Positions 1-8,508 of a stretch of 64,000 nucleotides of DNA are shown piece after piece. The DNA comes from Calidifontimicrobium sp035325925 (GTDB lineage: Bacteria > Pseudomonadota > Gammaproteobacteria > Burkholderiales > Burkholderiaceae_C). Position numbers and translations under genes: made by a program. Numbering within the stretch: position 1 is the first letter of the stretch; each line of letters begins with the position of its first letter. The notes under the pieces are model-generated. The model saw only the letters and a program-made list of their open reading frames with translations. It ran no database searches and was not told where the DNA came from. Where the stretch lies: positions 7,684 to 71,683 of the forward strand of contig NZ_DAOKZA010000018.1 in NCBI RefSeq assembly GCF_035325925.1, in the 5' to 3' direction.

Positions 1-2405
1 CCGCCGGCATCGGCCGCAGCGTCGCCGAGTTGCAGTGGGACCTGAACTACCTGCTCAAGCTGTGGGACGCGATCGACGGCGCGGCCAAGGCCGGCAAGGG
101 CGCGTTCCTGATCTACCAGGAGTCGTCGCTGGTGATCCGCGCGATCCGCGACTACTTCACCGCCGACATCGGCGAGATCCTGATCGACACCGACGACATC
201 TTCGATCAGGCGCAGCAGTTCATGAACCACGTGATGCCCGACCAGGCTTCGCGGGTGAAACGCTACCGCGACAACGCGCCGCTGTTCTCGCGCTTCCAGA
301 TCGAGCACCAGATCGAGACCGCGTTCTCGCGCACCGTCAACCTGCCCTCGGGCGGCGCGATCGTCATCGACCACACCGAGGCGCTGGTGTCGGTGGACGT
401 CAACTCCGCGCGCGCCACCCGCGGCAGCGACATCGAGGAGACCGCCACGCGCACGAACCTGGAGGCCGCCGACGAGATCGCGCGCCAGATGCGGCTGCGC
501 GACCTCGGCGGGCTGATCGTCGTCGACTTCATCGACATGGAGGAGAGCAAGAACCGCCGCGAGGTCGAGCAGCGCCTGCGCGACGCGCTGCGCCAGGACC
601 GCGCGCGCGTGCAGTTCAGCTCGATCTCCAAGTTCGGCCTGCTGGAGCTCAGCCGCCAGCGGCTGCGTCCCGCGCTGTCCGAGGGCAGCCACATCACCTG
701 CCCGCGCTGCAACGGCACCGGGCACATCCGCGACACCGAGAGCAGCGCGCTGCAGATCCTGCGCATGGTGCAGGAGGAGTCGATGAAGGAGAACACCGCC
801 GCCGTGCACGTGCAGGTGCCGGTGGAGGTGACGAGCTTCCTGCTCAACGAGAAGCGCACCGAGATCACGAAGATCGAGCTCAAGCAGCGCGTGACCGTGC
901 TGCTGATCCCGAACCCGCACCTGGAGACGCCGAACTACAAGCTCGAGCGGCTGCGCCACGACGACCCGCGCCTCGAGGCCTACCGCGCCAGCTACACGAT
1001 GATCGAGGAGCCCGACGACGAGGTCGGCATCACGCGCCGCGAGAAGGCCAAGGCCAAGCAGGAGCCGGTGATCAAGGGCGTGCTGCCCGACTTGCCGCCG
1101 GCGCCGCTCGAACCCAAGCCGGCGCCCGCGCCGATCGCGCCGCCGCCCGTGACGCCGCCGGCGGCGGCCACGCCGGCCGCCCCGGCTGCGGCGGCCGGCA
1201 GCGGCTTCTTCGGCTGGATCCGCAGACTGTTCGGCGCCGCGCCGGCGGCGACGCCGGCGCGGGCACCGCTGGCTGCGCCCGCCGAGGCGGCGCCCGGGCC
1301 GCGCGAGACACGCGAGGAGGCACGCGAGCCGCGCCGCGGCGACCAGCGCCGCGGTGACCGCGGCGGTCGCGGTCGCGGTGGCGAGGCGCGCGGCGGACGC
1401 GGCGACGAGCGCCGCGAAGAGCCGCGCCAGGGCGAAGCGCGCCGCGACGGCCGCCGCGACCAGCGACGCGGCCCCGCCGACGCGGCCGCCAAGCCCGTCG
1501 ACGAGCAGCGCGGCGCGCGGCCGCAGCCCGTGGCGCCGGCCGCCGAGCCGGCCAGCGAACGCGAAGCGGTCGCCTCGTTCGTCGACACGCAGCCCGGCGG
1601 CGAGGGCGACGCCGGCAGCGCCGCGCGCGACGGCCGCCGGCGCCGCGGGCGTCGTGGCGGCCGCGGCCGCGACGCGGCGCGCGCCGAGGTGCCGGGCGCC
1701 GACGAGTCGCTCGACGCCGAGACCGTCGCCGAGGAGGCGGTCGAGACGATGCCGCCGACCGACGTCGAACGGTCGGCCGAAGCCGCGGTGGTCGCCGCCG
1801 AGGCGGTCGAAGCCGGAATCGAAGCCGGCGAAGGCGAAGCCGACGCTGACGGCGAGCGCAGGGCACGCCGCCGCCGTCGCGGTCGCCGCGATCGTCGCGA
1901 CGGCGACGAGGTGACCGCCGTCGACGTCGGCGAGCAGGCCGCGGAAGGCGCCGCGGTCGACACCGCGGTCGAGGCCACGAGCGAGCCCGCCGCGGAGGTC
2001 GCCGTGGACGCGGTCGCAGCGCCGCCGGCGGTGCGCACCGCGGCCGTCGTGCCGCCCGCCGTGCCGCAGGAGGTGGTGCTCGAGGTGGTTGCGGTCGAGG
2101 CGCCACCGGCGCCGCCGGCGGTCGCCGCGGTGCCGGGCTACGTGCTGCCGGCCGACGAACTGATCGCCGTCGCGCAGCGCGCCGGGCTCGAATGGGTCAA
2201 TTCCGACCTCGACAAGGTGCGCGCCGCGCAGGCGGCGATCGCCAGCGAGCCGCCGCCGGTGCGCGTGCCGCGCGAGCGCAGGCCGCAGATCGTCGTCGAC
2301 GAGGGGCCGCTGGTGCTGGTCGAGACGCGCAAGGACCTGTCGCAGATGAAGCTGCCGTTCGAGCTCGCGGGCGGCGCGGCGGGCGCGGCACCGACGGCGC
2401 ACTGA
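1..2405 (+). CDS. rne: Ribonuclease E, 3' part (5' end outside window)
   Basis: Endoribonuclease that starts mRNA decay and processes rRNA and tRNA precursors. The frame is open from base 3 to the TGA at 2403, so the gene begins upstream and the S1 domain is not visible. Seen: the DNase I-like catalytic part with a VDVNSAR and a VVDFIDM segment, where the family's metal-binding aspartates lie, then the Zn-link CPRCNGTG at about 700-725. From about 1080 on the protein is low-complexity: Pro/Ala-rich, then Arg/Gly/Glu-rich runs of the kind that bind RNA and degradosome partners in this family. The end carries a short conserved-looking block (LVLVETRKDLSQMKLPFE). It converges with nagZ. The identification is firm; partners of the tail are inference. 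Confidence 0.95.
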   Translation, partial: AGIGRSVAELQWDLNYLLKLWDAIDGAAKAGKGAFLIYQESSLVIRAIRDYFTADIGEILIDTDDIFDQAQQFMNHVMPDQASRVKRYRDNAPLFSRFQIEHQIETAFSRTVNLPSGGAIVIDHTEALVSVDVNSARATRGSDIEETATRTNLEAADEIARQMRLRDLGGLIVVDFIDMEESKNRREVEQRLRDALRQDRARVQFSSISKFGLLELSRQRLRPALSEGSHITCPRCNGTGHIRDTESSALQILRMVQEESMKENTAAVHVQVPVEVTSFLLNEKRTEITKIELKQRVTVLLIPNPHLETPNYKLERLRHDDPRLEAYRASYTMIEEPDDEVGITRREKAKAKQEPVIKGVLPDLPPAPLEPKPAPAPIAPPPVTPPAAATPAAPAAAAGSGFFGWIRRLFGAAPAATPARAPLAAPAEAAPGPRETREEAREPRRGDQRRGDRGGRGRGGEARGGRGDERREEPRQGEARRDGRRDQRRGPADAAAKPVDEQRGARPQPVAPAAEPASEREAVASFVDTQPGGEGDAGSAARDGRRRRGRRGGRGRDAARAEVPGADESLDAETVAEEAVETMPPTDVERSAEAAVVAAEAVEAGIEAGEGEADADGERRARRRRRGRRDRRDGDEVTAVDVGEQAAEGAAVDTAVEATSEPAAEVAVDAVAAPPAVRTAAVVPPAVPQEVVLEVVAVEAPPAPPAVAAVPGYVLPADELIAVAQRAGLEWVNSDLDKVRAAQAAIASEPPPVRVPRERRPQIVVDEGPLVLVETRKDLSQMKLPFELAGGAAGAAPTAH

Positions 2406-2440
2406 CCCGTCGTTGCGCCGCGGCGCGGCGGCTGGCCCCG

Positions 2441-3499
2441 TCAGGGCAGCCGCTCGAGCGCGTGCTGGTACGGGCGGTGGTGCATCAGTTCGTCCCAGCT
2501 CAGCGGCGGCAGGTGCGGCAGCAGGGCCAGGCGCCGCGCCTCGCTGTCGGGGTCGGGTCGCCAGCTGCCGGCGTCGGCCTGCGCGGCGAGGCCGTCGATC
2601 AGGTCGTCGACGGCGCGCCCGCCGTCCACGCTCTGGTTGCACAGCAGCACCAGGTCGCAGCCGGCGTCGAGCGCCAGCGCCGCCGCCTCGGCGTAGCGCA
2701 GCTCGCGACCGGCGAGCCGGCGCGCGCCGGCCATGCTCAGGTCGTCGCTGAAGATCGCGCCGTCGAAGCCGAGCCGCCCACGCAGGATCTCCTTCAGCCA
2801 GCGCGCCGAGAAGCCGGCGGGCCGGGCGTCGACCCTCGGGTAGATCACGTGCGCCGGCATCACGCTGGCCAGGCTGGTGCCGAGCCACTCGTAGGGCCGG
2901 GCGTCGTCGGCGAGGATCGTGGCCAGCGCGCGACGGTCGACCGGCACGTCGACGTGGCTGTCCGCGGCGACGTGTCCGTGGCCGGGAAAGTGCTTGCCGC
3001 AGTTGGCCATGCCGGCGAGCAGCAGCCCGTGCATCAGGCTCTTGGCCAGCAGCGTCGCCACGCGCGGGTCGCGGTGGAATGCGCGGTCGCCGATCACCGT
3101 GCTCGGTCCGTGGTCGAGGTCGAGCACCGGCGCGAAGCTCAGGTCGACGCCGCAGGCGCGCAGCTCGCTGCCGAGCACGTACCCGCACGCGGTGGCGGCG
3201 TCGGTGGCGGCCATCGCGTCGCGCATCCACAGCTCGCCGAGGCTTCGCATCGGGGGCAGGTGCGTGTAGCCGTCGCTGCGGAACCGCTGCACGCGCCCGC
3301 CCTCGTGGTCGACGCAGATCAGCAGGTCGGGGCGCAGCGTCTTGATCTCGGCGGTCAGTGCGACGAGCTGCCGGCGGTCGCGCCAGTTGCGCGCGAACAG
3401 GATCAGCCCGCCGACCAGCGGGTGCGCGAGGCGTCGGCGGTCGTCGGTGTTCAGCTCGGTGCCAGCGACGTCGAGCACGACGGGGGCGTGGACAGTCAT
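2441..3499 (-). CDS. nagZ: Beta-N-acetylhexosaminidase, glycoside hydrolase family 3
   Basis: Cytoplasmic enzyme that removes N-acetylglucosamine from muropeptides during cell-wall recycling. The 352-residue product is a normal single-domain NagZ. Visible motifs are DHEGGRVQR, KHFPGHGHVAADSH (the His/Asp loop that acts in catalysis) and FSDDLSMAG, which carries the nucleophilic Asp. The start ATG overlaps the acpS stop in an ATGA, so nagZ is probably translated with acpS. It is the last gene of the rnc-era-recO-pdxJ-acpS-nagZ string, a common arrangement in Burkholderiales. No signal peptide is seen, as expected for a cytoplasmic enzyme. Confidence 0.95.
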   Translation of the reverse strand: MTVHAPVVLDVAGTELNTDDRRRLAHPLVGGLILFARNWRDRRQLVALTAEIKTLRPDLLICVDHEGGRVQRFRSDGYTHLPPMRSLGELWMRDAMAATDAATACGYVLGSELRACGVDLSFAPVLDLDHGPSTVIGDRAFHRDPRVATLLAKSLMHGLLLAGMANCGKHFPGHGHVAADSHVDVPVDRRALATILADDARPYEWLGTSLASVMPAHVIYPRVDARPAGFSARWLKEILRGRLGFDGAIFSDDLSMAGARRLAGRELRYAEAAALALDAGCDLVLLCNQSVDGGRAVDDLIDGLAAQADAGSWRPDPDSEARRLALLPHLPPLSWDELMHHRPYQHALERLP

Positions 3500-3906
3500 G
3501 GCGACGGGTTCTCCAGGGTCTCGACGACGACGACGCTGGTCGCGTAGTCGCTCTCGTCGCTGAGTGTGACGTGCGCGCGAAGGTGGCGCGCATCGAACCA
3601 CTCGGCCAGCTCGCCGTGCAGGCGCACGTACGGCTGTCCGCTCGGGTGGTTGAGGATTTCGCAGGCGCGCCAGGTCATCGGCATGCGCATGCCCAGCCCG
3701 ATCGCCTTCGAGAACGACTCCTTGGCGGAGAAGCGCGTGGCCAGGAACGCGAGGCCGCGCCGCGCCGAGCGCGCGTGCCGCGCGTGGTACACGCGCAGCT
3801 CGTGCGGTCCCAGCACCCGCTCGGCGAAGCGCTCGCCGCGCCGCTCGAGCGTGGCGGCGATGCGGCGCAGGTCGACGATGTCGGTGCCGATCGCGTAGAT
3901 GGCCAC
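3496..3906 (-). CDS. acpS: Holo-[acyl-carrier-protein] synthase
   Basis: Transfers the 4'-phosphopantetheine arm of CoA to the serine of acyl carrier protein, which activates AcpP for fatty-acid synthesis. At 136 residues it has the usual AcpS size. The N-terminal IGTDIVD holds the Mg-binding Asp (about residue 9), and RFSAKESFSKAIG (about 58-70) is the second signature with Glu63. It sits between pdxJ, 6 nt upstream, and nagZ, which it overlaps by 4 nt. Its substrate gene, acpP, lies about 13 kb away in the same window. Confidence 0.95.
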   Translation of the reverse strand: MAIYAIGTDIVDLRRIAATLERRGERFAERVLGPHELRVYHARHARSARRGLAFLATRFSAKESFSKAIGLGMRMPMTWRACEILNHPSGQPYVRLHGELAEWFDARHLRAHVTLSDESDYATSVVVVETLENPSP

Positions 3907-3912
3907 GGCGCG

Positions 3913-4698
3913 TCAGCGCGCGAACGCGCGCCCGATGCAACGCTGGTAGTCGCGCACCGTCTCGGCGTAGCCCAGCTCGAGTGCGTCGGCGATCAGCGCG
4001 TGGCCGATCGACACCTCCCGCACACCGGGCACGGCGCGCAGAAAATCGGCGAGGTTGTCGCGGTTCAGGTCGTGCCCGGCGTTCAGCCCCAGCCCGGCCG
4101 CCAGCGCCGCCTCGCCGGCGCTTGCGTAGCGCGCGAGCATGTCGGCCTGCACGGGCGTGCCGTGGGCGCGCGCATAGGCCTCGGTGTAGAGCTCGACGCG
4201 GTCGGCGCCGGAGGCGCGCGCGTGCGTCATCGCCTCGGGCAGCGGGTCCATGAACAGGCTCACGCGCACGCCCAGCGCGTGGCACTCGTCGATCAGCGGG
4301 CGCAGCGTGGCGGCATCGGCCGGCAGGTTCCAGCCGTGGTCGGACGTGAACTGCCCCTCGGTGTCGGGCACGAAGGTGGCCTGGTGCGGCTTCACGGCGC
4401 GCACGAAGTCCATCAGGTTGTGCAGCGGGTTGCCCTCGATGTTGTACTCGGCGTGCGGACGATCGCGCAGCAGTTCGGCCAGCTCGTGCACGTCGTGCGC
4501 GCGGATGTGGCGGCCGTCGGGGCGCGGGTGCACGGTGACGCCCTGCGCGCCGGCGTCGAGCACGATCGTCGCCGCACGCGTGACGCTGGGGATGCCGAGG
4601 TGGCGCGTGTTGCGCAGCAGGGCGACCTTGTTCAGGTTCACCGACAGCGCGGTGCGCGCGTCGCGGGCGCACGCTTCGGGGGCGACGAGCGGGTTCAT
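3913..4698 (-). CDS. pdxJ: Pyridoxine 5'-phosphate synthase
   Basis: Condenses 1-deoxyxylulose 5-phosphate with aminoacetone 3-phosphate in the last ring-closing step of vitamin B6 synthesis. The product is 261 residues. Family-typical segments include VNLNKVALLRNTR near the N-terminus, VTVHPRPDGRHI, EYNIEGNP and a late LNAGHDLN. The ATG at 4698 is the start used; the conserved core begins about 20 codons later, so the extra N-terminal residues are less certain. It lies between recO and acpS in the usual order. Confidence 0.94.
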   Translation of the reverse strand: MNPLVAPEACARDARTALSVNLNKVALLRNTRHLGIPSVTRAATIVLDAGAQGVTVHPRPDGRHIRAHDVHELAELLRDRPHAEYNIEGNPLHNLMDFVRAVKPHQATFVPDTEGQFTSDHGWNLPADAATLRPLIDECHALGVRVSLFMDPLPEAMTHARASGADRVELYTEAYARAHGTPVQADMLARYASAGEAALAAGLGLNAGHDLNRDNLADFLRAVPGVREVSIGHALIADALELGYAETVRDYQRCIGRAFAR

Positions 4699-4726
4699 CG
4701 GGCGGGCTCGGTGGTGTGCAGGTCGA

Positions 4727-5515
4727 TCAGGGCCGGCGCGGGGCGGCGAGTCGCTGCAACTCGCGCACCAGGTCGCGCGTGCGCAGCGACGGCGTGCCCA
4801 GATGATAGTGAAGCACCGCGCGCAGCATCGTGCGCAGCGGCGCACCGTGCGCCTGGCACGCGGCACGCAGCGCGTCGACGCCGCGGCGGTCGAGCGCGGC
4901 CTGCAGCGCGACCCAGCCGTGCCCGTGGAGCGACGCACCGTGGCCGCTCGCCTCGACCAGCCCGGTCTCCGCGTGCAGCACGTACGCCGCCCGCGGCTGC
5001 AGCGCCTGCTGCGTCGGCGTGGCCATCGACAGGTCGGGCAGCAGGCCGATCTCGCGCAGCAGCACCAGCTCGAACGCCCGCAGCGCCGCCTGCGTGGCGG
5101 TCTCGTCGGCGCCGATCGCGGCGAGGGTGTCGGCGTAGGCGTCGAACAGCGTCGCGTGCGCGTCGTGGCGCGCGAGCAGTTTCATCAGCAGTTCGTTGAG
5201 GTAGAAGCCCGACAGCAGCGCCGCGCCGCCGGCCAGCGGCGCGCCGCCGGCCCACTCGGCGGCGCGCAGCGGGTGGACCTCGGCCGCGGCCTGGTCGTCG
5301 GCCGCGCCGCGGCCGAGCGTGACCGCGAGCCGCTGGAACGGCAGCAGCACCGGGCGCAGCTGCGAGGTCGGCCGCTTCGCGCCCTTCGCGACGACGACCA
5401 CGCGGCCGAGCTCGCGCGTGAACAGGTCGACGATCAGGCTCGACTCGCTCCAGTCCCAGCGGTGCAGCACGTAGGCCGCCAGCGGCGCGGCGGCGGCGCG
5501 GCGCGCTCGGCTCAT
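4727..5515 (-). CDS. recO: DNA repair protein RecO
   Basis: Mediator of the RecF pathway: helps RecA load onto gapped single-stranded DNA with RecR and anneals complementary strands. The 262-residue protein shows the N-terminal OB-fold region (AAYVLHRWDWSESSLIVDLF, then VVAKGAKRP) and a helical C-terminal part with the LSGFYLNELLMKLL segment. No Cys4 zinc motif is apparent in the C-terminal part. The gene begins 4 nt after the era stop, which suggests one transcript. Confidence 0.92.
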   Translation of the reverse strand: MSRARRAAAAPLAAYVLHRWDWSESSLIVDLFTRELGRVVVVAKGAKRPTSQLRPVLLPFQRLAVTLGRGAADDQAAAEVHPLRAAEWAGGAPLAGGAALLSGFYLNELLMKLLARHDAHATLFDAYADTLAAIGADETATQAALRAFELVLLREIGLLPDLSMATPTQQALQPRAAYVLHAETGLVEASGHGASLHGHGWVALQAALDRRGVDALRAACQAHGAPLRTMLRAVLHYHLGTPSLRTRDLVRELQRLAAPRRP

Positions 5516-5519
5516 GCGC

Positions 5520-6425
5520 TCACTCGTAGCCGTAGCTGCGCAGGTGTTCCTCGCTGTCGGCCCAGCCCGAGCGCACCTTCACCCACAGCTCGATGTGCAC
5601 TTTCGCGTCGAGCAGGCGCTCGAGGTCGTGCCGCGCCTCGGTGCCGATGCGCTTGATGCGCTCGCCGCCCTCGCCGATGACCATCGCCTTGTGCGCGTCG
5701 CGCTCGACGACGATGGTCGCGGCGATGCGGCGCAGCGCGCCGTCCTCCTCGAACCGGTCGATCAACACCGTCGACGCGTACGGCAGCTCGTCGCCGGTCA
5801 GGCGGAACAGCTTCTCGCGCACGATCTCGCTGGCCAGAAAGCGCTCGCTGCGGTCGGTCAGGTGCTCGGGGTCGTAGAACCAGGGCTGCGCGGGCAGGTA
5901 CGGGCGCACGATGCCCAGCAGCCGCTCGACGTCGGCCGGCTTCTTCGCCGACAGCGGCACGAACTCGGCGAAGTCGGCGCGCTCGCCCATGCTCTTGAGC
6001 CACGGCAGCAGCTCGCTCCTGCGGTGCACCGCGTCGACCTTGTTGGCCACCAGCAGCACCGGCTTGCCCTGCATCGCGCCGCCTTGCAGCAGCGCCAGCA
6101 CCTTCGCGTCCTCCAGGCCGAAGCGGCCCGCCTCGACGACGAACAGCACGACGTCCACGTCGACCAGCGACGCGACCACGGTGCGGTTGAGCGTGCGGTG
6201 CAGCGCCGAGCCGTGTCGCGTCTGGAACCCCGGCGTGTCGACGAACACGAACTGCGTGTCACCCTCGGTGCGAACGCCGGTGATGCGGTGGCGCGTGGTC
6301 TGCGCCTTGCGCGAGGTGATGCTCACCTTCTGCCCGACCAGCGCGTTGAGCAGCGTCGACTTGCCGACATTCGGCCGGCCGACGATGGCCACCAGCCCGC
6401 AGCGCTGGGGTTGCGCGGTGCTCAA
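5520..6425 (-). CDS. era: GTPase Era
   Basis: Essential GTPase that binds the 3' end of 16S rRNA and assists 30S assembly. A TTG start at 6425 is chosen because it overlaps the rnc stop (TTGA) and gives a normal 301-residue Era. G1 GRPNVGKS is at 16-23, DTPG at 62-65 and NKVD at 127-130. The C-terminal KH domain has VIGEGGERIKRIG. A longer in-frame reading upstream exists but lies inside rnc. The start codon is inferred; the function is certain. Confidence 0.95.
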   Translation of the reverse strand: MSTAQPQRCGLVAIVGRPNVGKSTLLNALVGQKVSITSRKAQTTRHRITGVRTEGDTQFVFVDTPGFQTRHGSALHRTLNRTVVASLVDVDVVLFVVEAGRFGLEDAKVLALLQGGAMQGKPVLLVANKVDAVHRRSELLPWLKSMGERADFAEFVPLSAKKPADVERLLGIVRPYLPAQPWFYDPEHLTDRSERFLASEIVREKLFRLTGDELPYASTVLIDRFEEDGALRRIAATIVVERDAHKAMVIGEGGERIKRIGTEARHDLERLLDAKVHIELWVKVRSGWADSEEHLRSYGYE

Positions 6426-7126
6426 CTTCTCAGCGGTCCACCCGCCCGGTCGCTGGCCTTGAGCGTGTCGAGCATGCGCCCGGCGGCCTCCTGCTCGGCG
6501 GCGCGGCGCGAGCGTCCGCGCCCCTGCTCGGCGAGCCCCAGCGTGGCCACCGCGCACTCGACCTCGAAGGTCTGCGCGTGCGCCTGTCCGCGCGTGGCGA
6601 CGATGCGGTAGGCGGGCACCGGCAGCTTGCGCGCCTGCAGCCACTCCTGGAGTTCGGTCTTCGCGTCCTTGCTCCAGCTGCCGGCGTCGGTGCCGGCGAT
6701 CAGTTCGCCGAACAGCCGCCGCACCATCGCCTGCGCCGGGTCGAAGCCGCCGTCGAGGAACACCGCGCCGATCAGCGCCTCGAGCGCGTCGGCGAGGATC
6801 GACGGGCGCTGCGCGCCGCCGCCGCGCGCCTCGCCGTCGGACATCCGCAGCACTTCGGGCAGGCCCAGCGCGAGCGCGACGCGGTGCAGGCTTTCCTCGC
6901 GCACCAGGTGCGCGCGCACGCGCGTCAGATCGCCCTCGTCGGATCCGGCGAAGCGCTCGAACAACTGCGCCGAGACCGCGGCGCTGAGCACCGCGTCGCC
7001 GAGGAACTCGAGCCGCTCGTTGTGGTCGGCGCCGAAGCTGCGGTGCGTCAGCGCGCGCACCAGCAGGAGGGGCTGCGCGAAGCGATGACCCAGGCGTTGC
7101 TGCAGGGCGTCGAGTCGCGGGTCCAT
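6422..7126 (-). CDS. rnc: Ribonuclease III
   Basis: Double-strand-specific endonuclease that processes the 30S rRNA precursor and many mRNAs. It has 234 residues, starting at the ATG at 7126. The catalytic signature NERLEFLGDAVL is at 36-47, a second acidic cluster LADALEALIGAVFLD follows in the middle, and a double-stranded RNA-binding domain occupies roughly 160-225. It overlaps era by 4 nt and follows a DUF4845 gene, the typical lepB-DUF4845-rnc-era order. Confidence 0.96.
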   Translation of the reverse strand: MDPRLDALQQRLGHRFAQPLLLVRALTHRSFGADHNERLEFLGDAVLSAAVSAQLFERFAGSDEGDLTRVRAHLVREESLHRVALALGLPEVLRMSDGEARGGGAQRPSILADALEALIGAVFLDGGFDPAQAMVRRLFGELIAGTDAGSWSKDAKTELQEWLQARKLPVPAYRIVATRGQAHAQTFEVECAVATLGLAEQGRGRSRRAAEQEAAGRMLDTLKASDRAGGPLRS

Positions 7127-7152
7127 GCGTGGCGTGGGCGCCGGCGCGGCGC

Positions 7153-7524
7153 TCAGCGCGAGCGCCCTTCGTACTTGATGAGCAGGAACACCGGCGACAT
7201 CAGTTCGACCTCCTTGTCGTAGGCGAAGCGGATGACGACGCGGTCGTTCTCCTTCGTCACCTCGAGGTCCTTGCCCGAGATCGACGAGATCGAGTACTCG
7301 ATCTCCTTCTGCTTCTCGAACGCGGCGCGGATCTCGGGCACGGTGGTCGCACCCTCGGTGGCGATCTTGTTGACCGCGCGCTGGATCGTCAGGTACTCGT
7401 TGACCGTCGGCACCACCCGCAGCGCGACGAGCGCGACGAAAGCGACGACGATGGCCCACAACAGCAGCCCGATGAGCGAGATGCCGCGCTGGCGCGCGCC
7501 CGTACGTCTCCCTCCTGCGTGCAT
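7153..7524 (-). CDS. DUF4845 family membrane-anchored protein
   Basis: A 123-residue protein with an N-terminal positively charged stretch, one hydrophobic segment (about 15-38) that looks like a signal anchor, and a small soluble domain. This matches the DUF4845 proteins routinely found between lepB and rnc in Betaproteobacteria. The beginning (RQRGISLIGLLLW) is somewhat pilin-like, but the Gly/Phe/Glu processing pattern of type IV prepilins is incomplete. Its function is unknown. Confidence 0.85.
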   Translation of the reverse strand: MHAGGRRTGARQRGISLIGLLLWAIVVAFVALVALRVVPTVNEYLTIQRAVNKIATEGATTVPEIRAAFEKQKEIEYSISSISGKDLEVTKENDRVVIRFAYDKEVELMSPVFLLIKYEGRSR

Positions 7525-7542
7525 GCCCGATCTCCCTGTGGT

Positions 7543-8508
7543 TCAGTGGAAGCTGCCGATGCGTCCGAGGTTACCGAAATTCATCCACACGAAGAAGGCC
7601 TTGCCGACGATGTTGCGGTCCGGCACGAAGCCCCAGTAGCGCGAATCCTGCGAATTGTCACGGTTGTCGCCGAGCACGAAGTAGTGGCCGGGCGGCACGG
7701 TGCAGCTCACGCCCTCGGCGCTGTAGCGGCAGGCGTCTCGGTGCGGGAACGAGGCGACCGCCGGGATGAAGCCCGGGCGGTCCTTGTCGACCAGGATGCG
7801 GTGCTCGACCTCGCCGAGCTTCTCGGAGAACTGCAGCGCGTAGCGCATGCTGTCGTCGTCGTAGAACTCGGGCAGCGGCGTCAGCGGCACCTCGACGCCG
7901 TTGATCGCCAGCCGCTTGTTCAGGTAGCTGACCTCGTCGCCGGGCAGTCCGGCGACACGCTTGATGTAGTCCACGCGCGGGTCGACGGGGTAGCGGAACA
8001 CGATCACGTCGCCGCGCTGCGGCTCGTGGTTGGCGACAACCTTGGTGTTGACCACCGGCAGGCGGATGCCGTAGTGGAACTTGTTGACCAGGATCAGGTC
8101 GCCGATGGCCAGCGTCGGAATCATCGACCCCGACGGGATCTTGAACGGCTCGAACAGGAACGAGCGCAGCAGGAACACCGCGACGATGACCGGGAACAGG
8201 CCGGCGGTCCAGTCGAGCCACCAGGGTTGCGCGAGCACGCGCTGGCGCGCCTCGGCAAGGTCGCCGTCGACCTTGTCGATGCCCATCCTCTGCAGTTCGG
8301 CGCGGCGCTGCGCATCCTGCTGCTCGAGCCGCGCGGCCGCCGCGACGCGCGCCGGCCTGAAGTACAGCTTCTCGGCCAGCCAGTACGTGAAGGTGACCAG
8401 CGACAGCAGCAGCAGCAGCAGCGCGAAGTTGCCCATCCAGTAGCCCATGAACCAGCCACCCAGGTAGATGGCGAGCGCGCCGTACAGCACCGCGGTGAGG
8501 GAACTCAT
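7543..8508 (-). CDS. lepB: Signal peptidase I
   Basis: Inner-membrane serine protease that removes signal peptides from exported proteins. The 321-residue product has two membrane segments near the N-terminus (about 5-45 and 100-118). The IPSGSM box (about 124-129) holds the nucleophilic Ser, YIKRVAGLPGD the general-base Lys, and GDNRDNSQDSRYWG is the C-terminal box. The ATG at 8508 shares its A with the lepA stop (TGATG), which indicates coupling to lepA. An extra charged stretch (about 58-90) separates the two membrane segments. Confidence 0.96.
   Translation of the reverse strand: MSSLTAVLYGALAIYLGGWFMGYWMGNFALLLLLLSLVTFTYWLAEKLYFRPARVAAAARLEQQDAQRRAELQRMGIDKVDGDLAEARQRVLAQPWWLDWTAGLFPVIVAVFLLRSFLFEPFKIPSGSMIPTLAIGDLILVNKFHYGIRLPVVNTKVVANHEPQRGDVIVFRYPVDPRVDYIKRVAGLPGDEVSYLNKRLAINGVEVPLTPLPEFYDDDSMRYALQFSEKLGEVEHRILVDKDRPGFIPAVASFPHRDACRYSAEGVSCTVPPGHYFVLGDNRDNSQDSRYWGFVPDRNIVGKAFFVWMNFGNLGRIGSFH

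Noticed and set aside
2430..2451. Imperfect hairpin GGCTG...CAGCC between rne and nagZ as a terminator
   Set aside because: It has a bulge, no T-run on either strand and includes the nagZ stop codon; too weak to call.
7153..7524. DUF4845 gene as a type IV prepilin
   Set aside because: The N-terminus is pilin-like but lacks the Glu+5 pattern, and gene order matches DUF4845 proteins instead.
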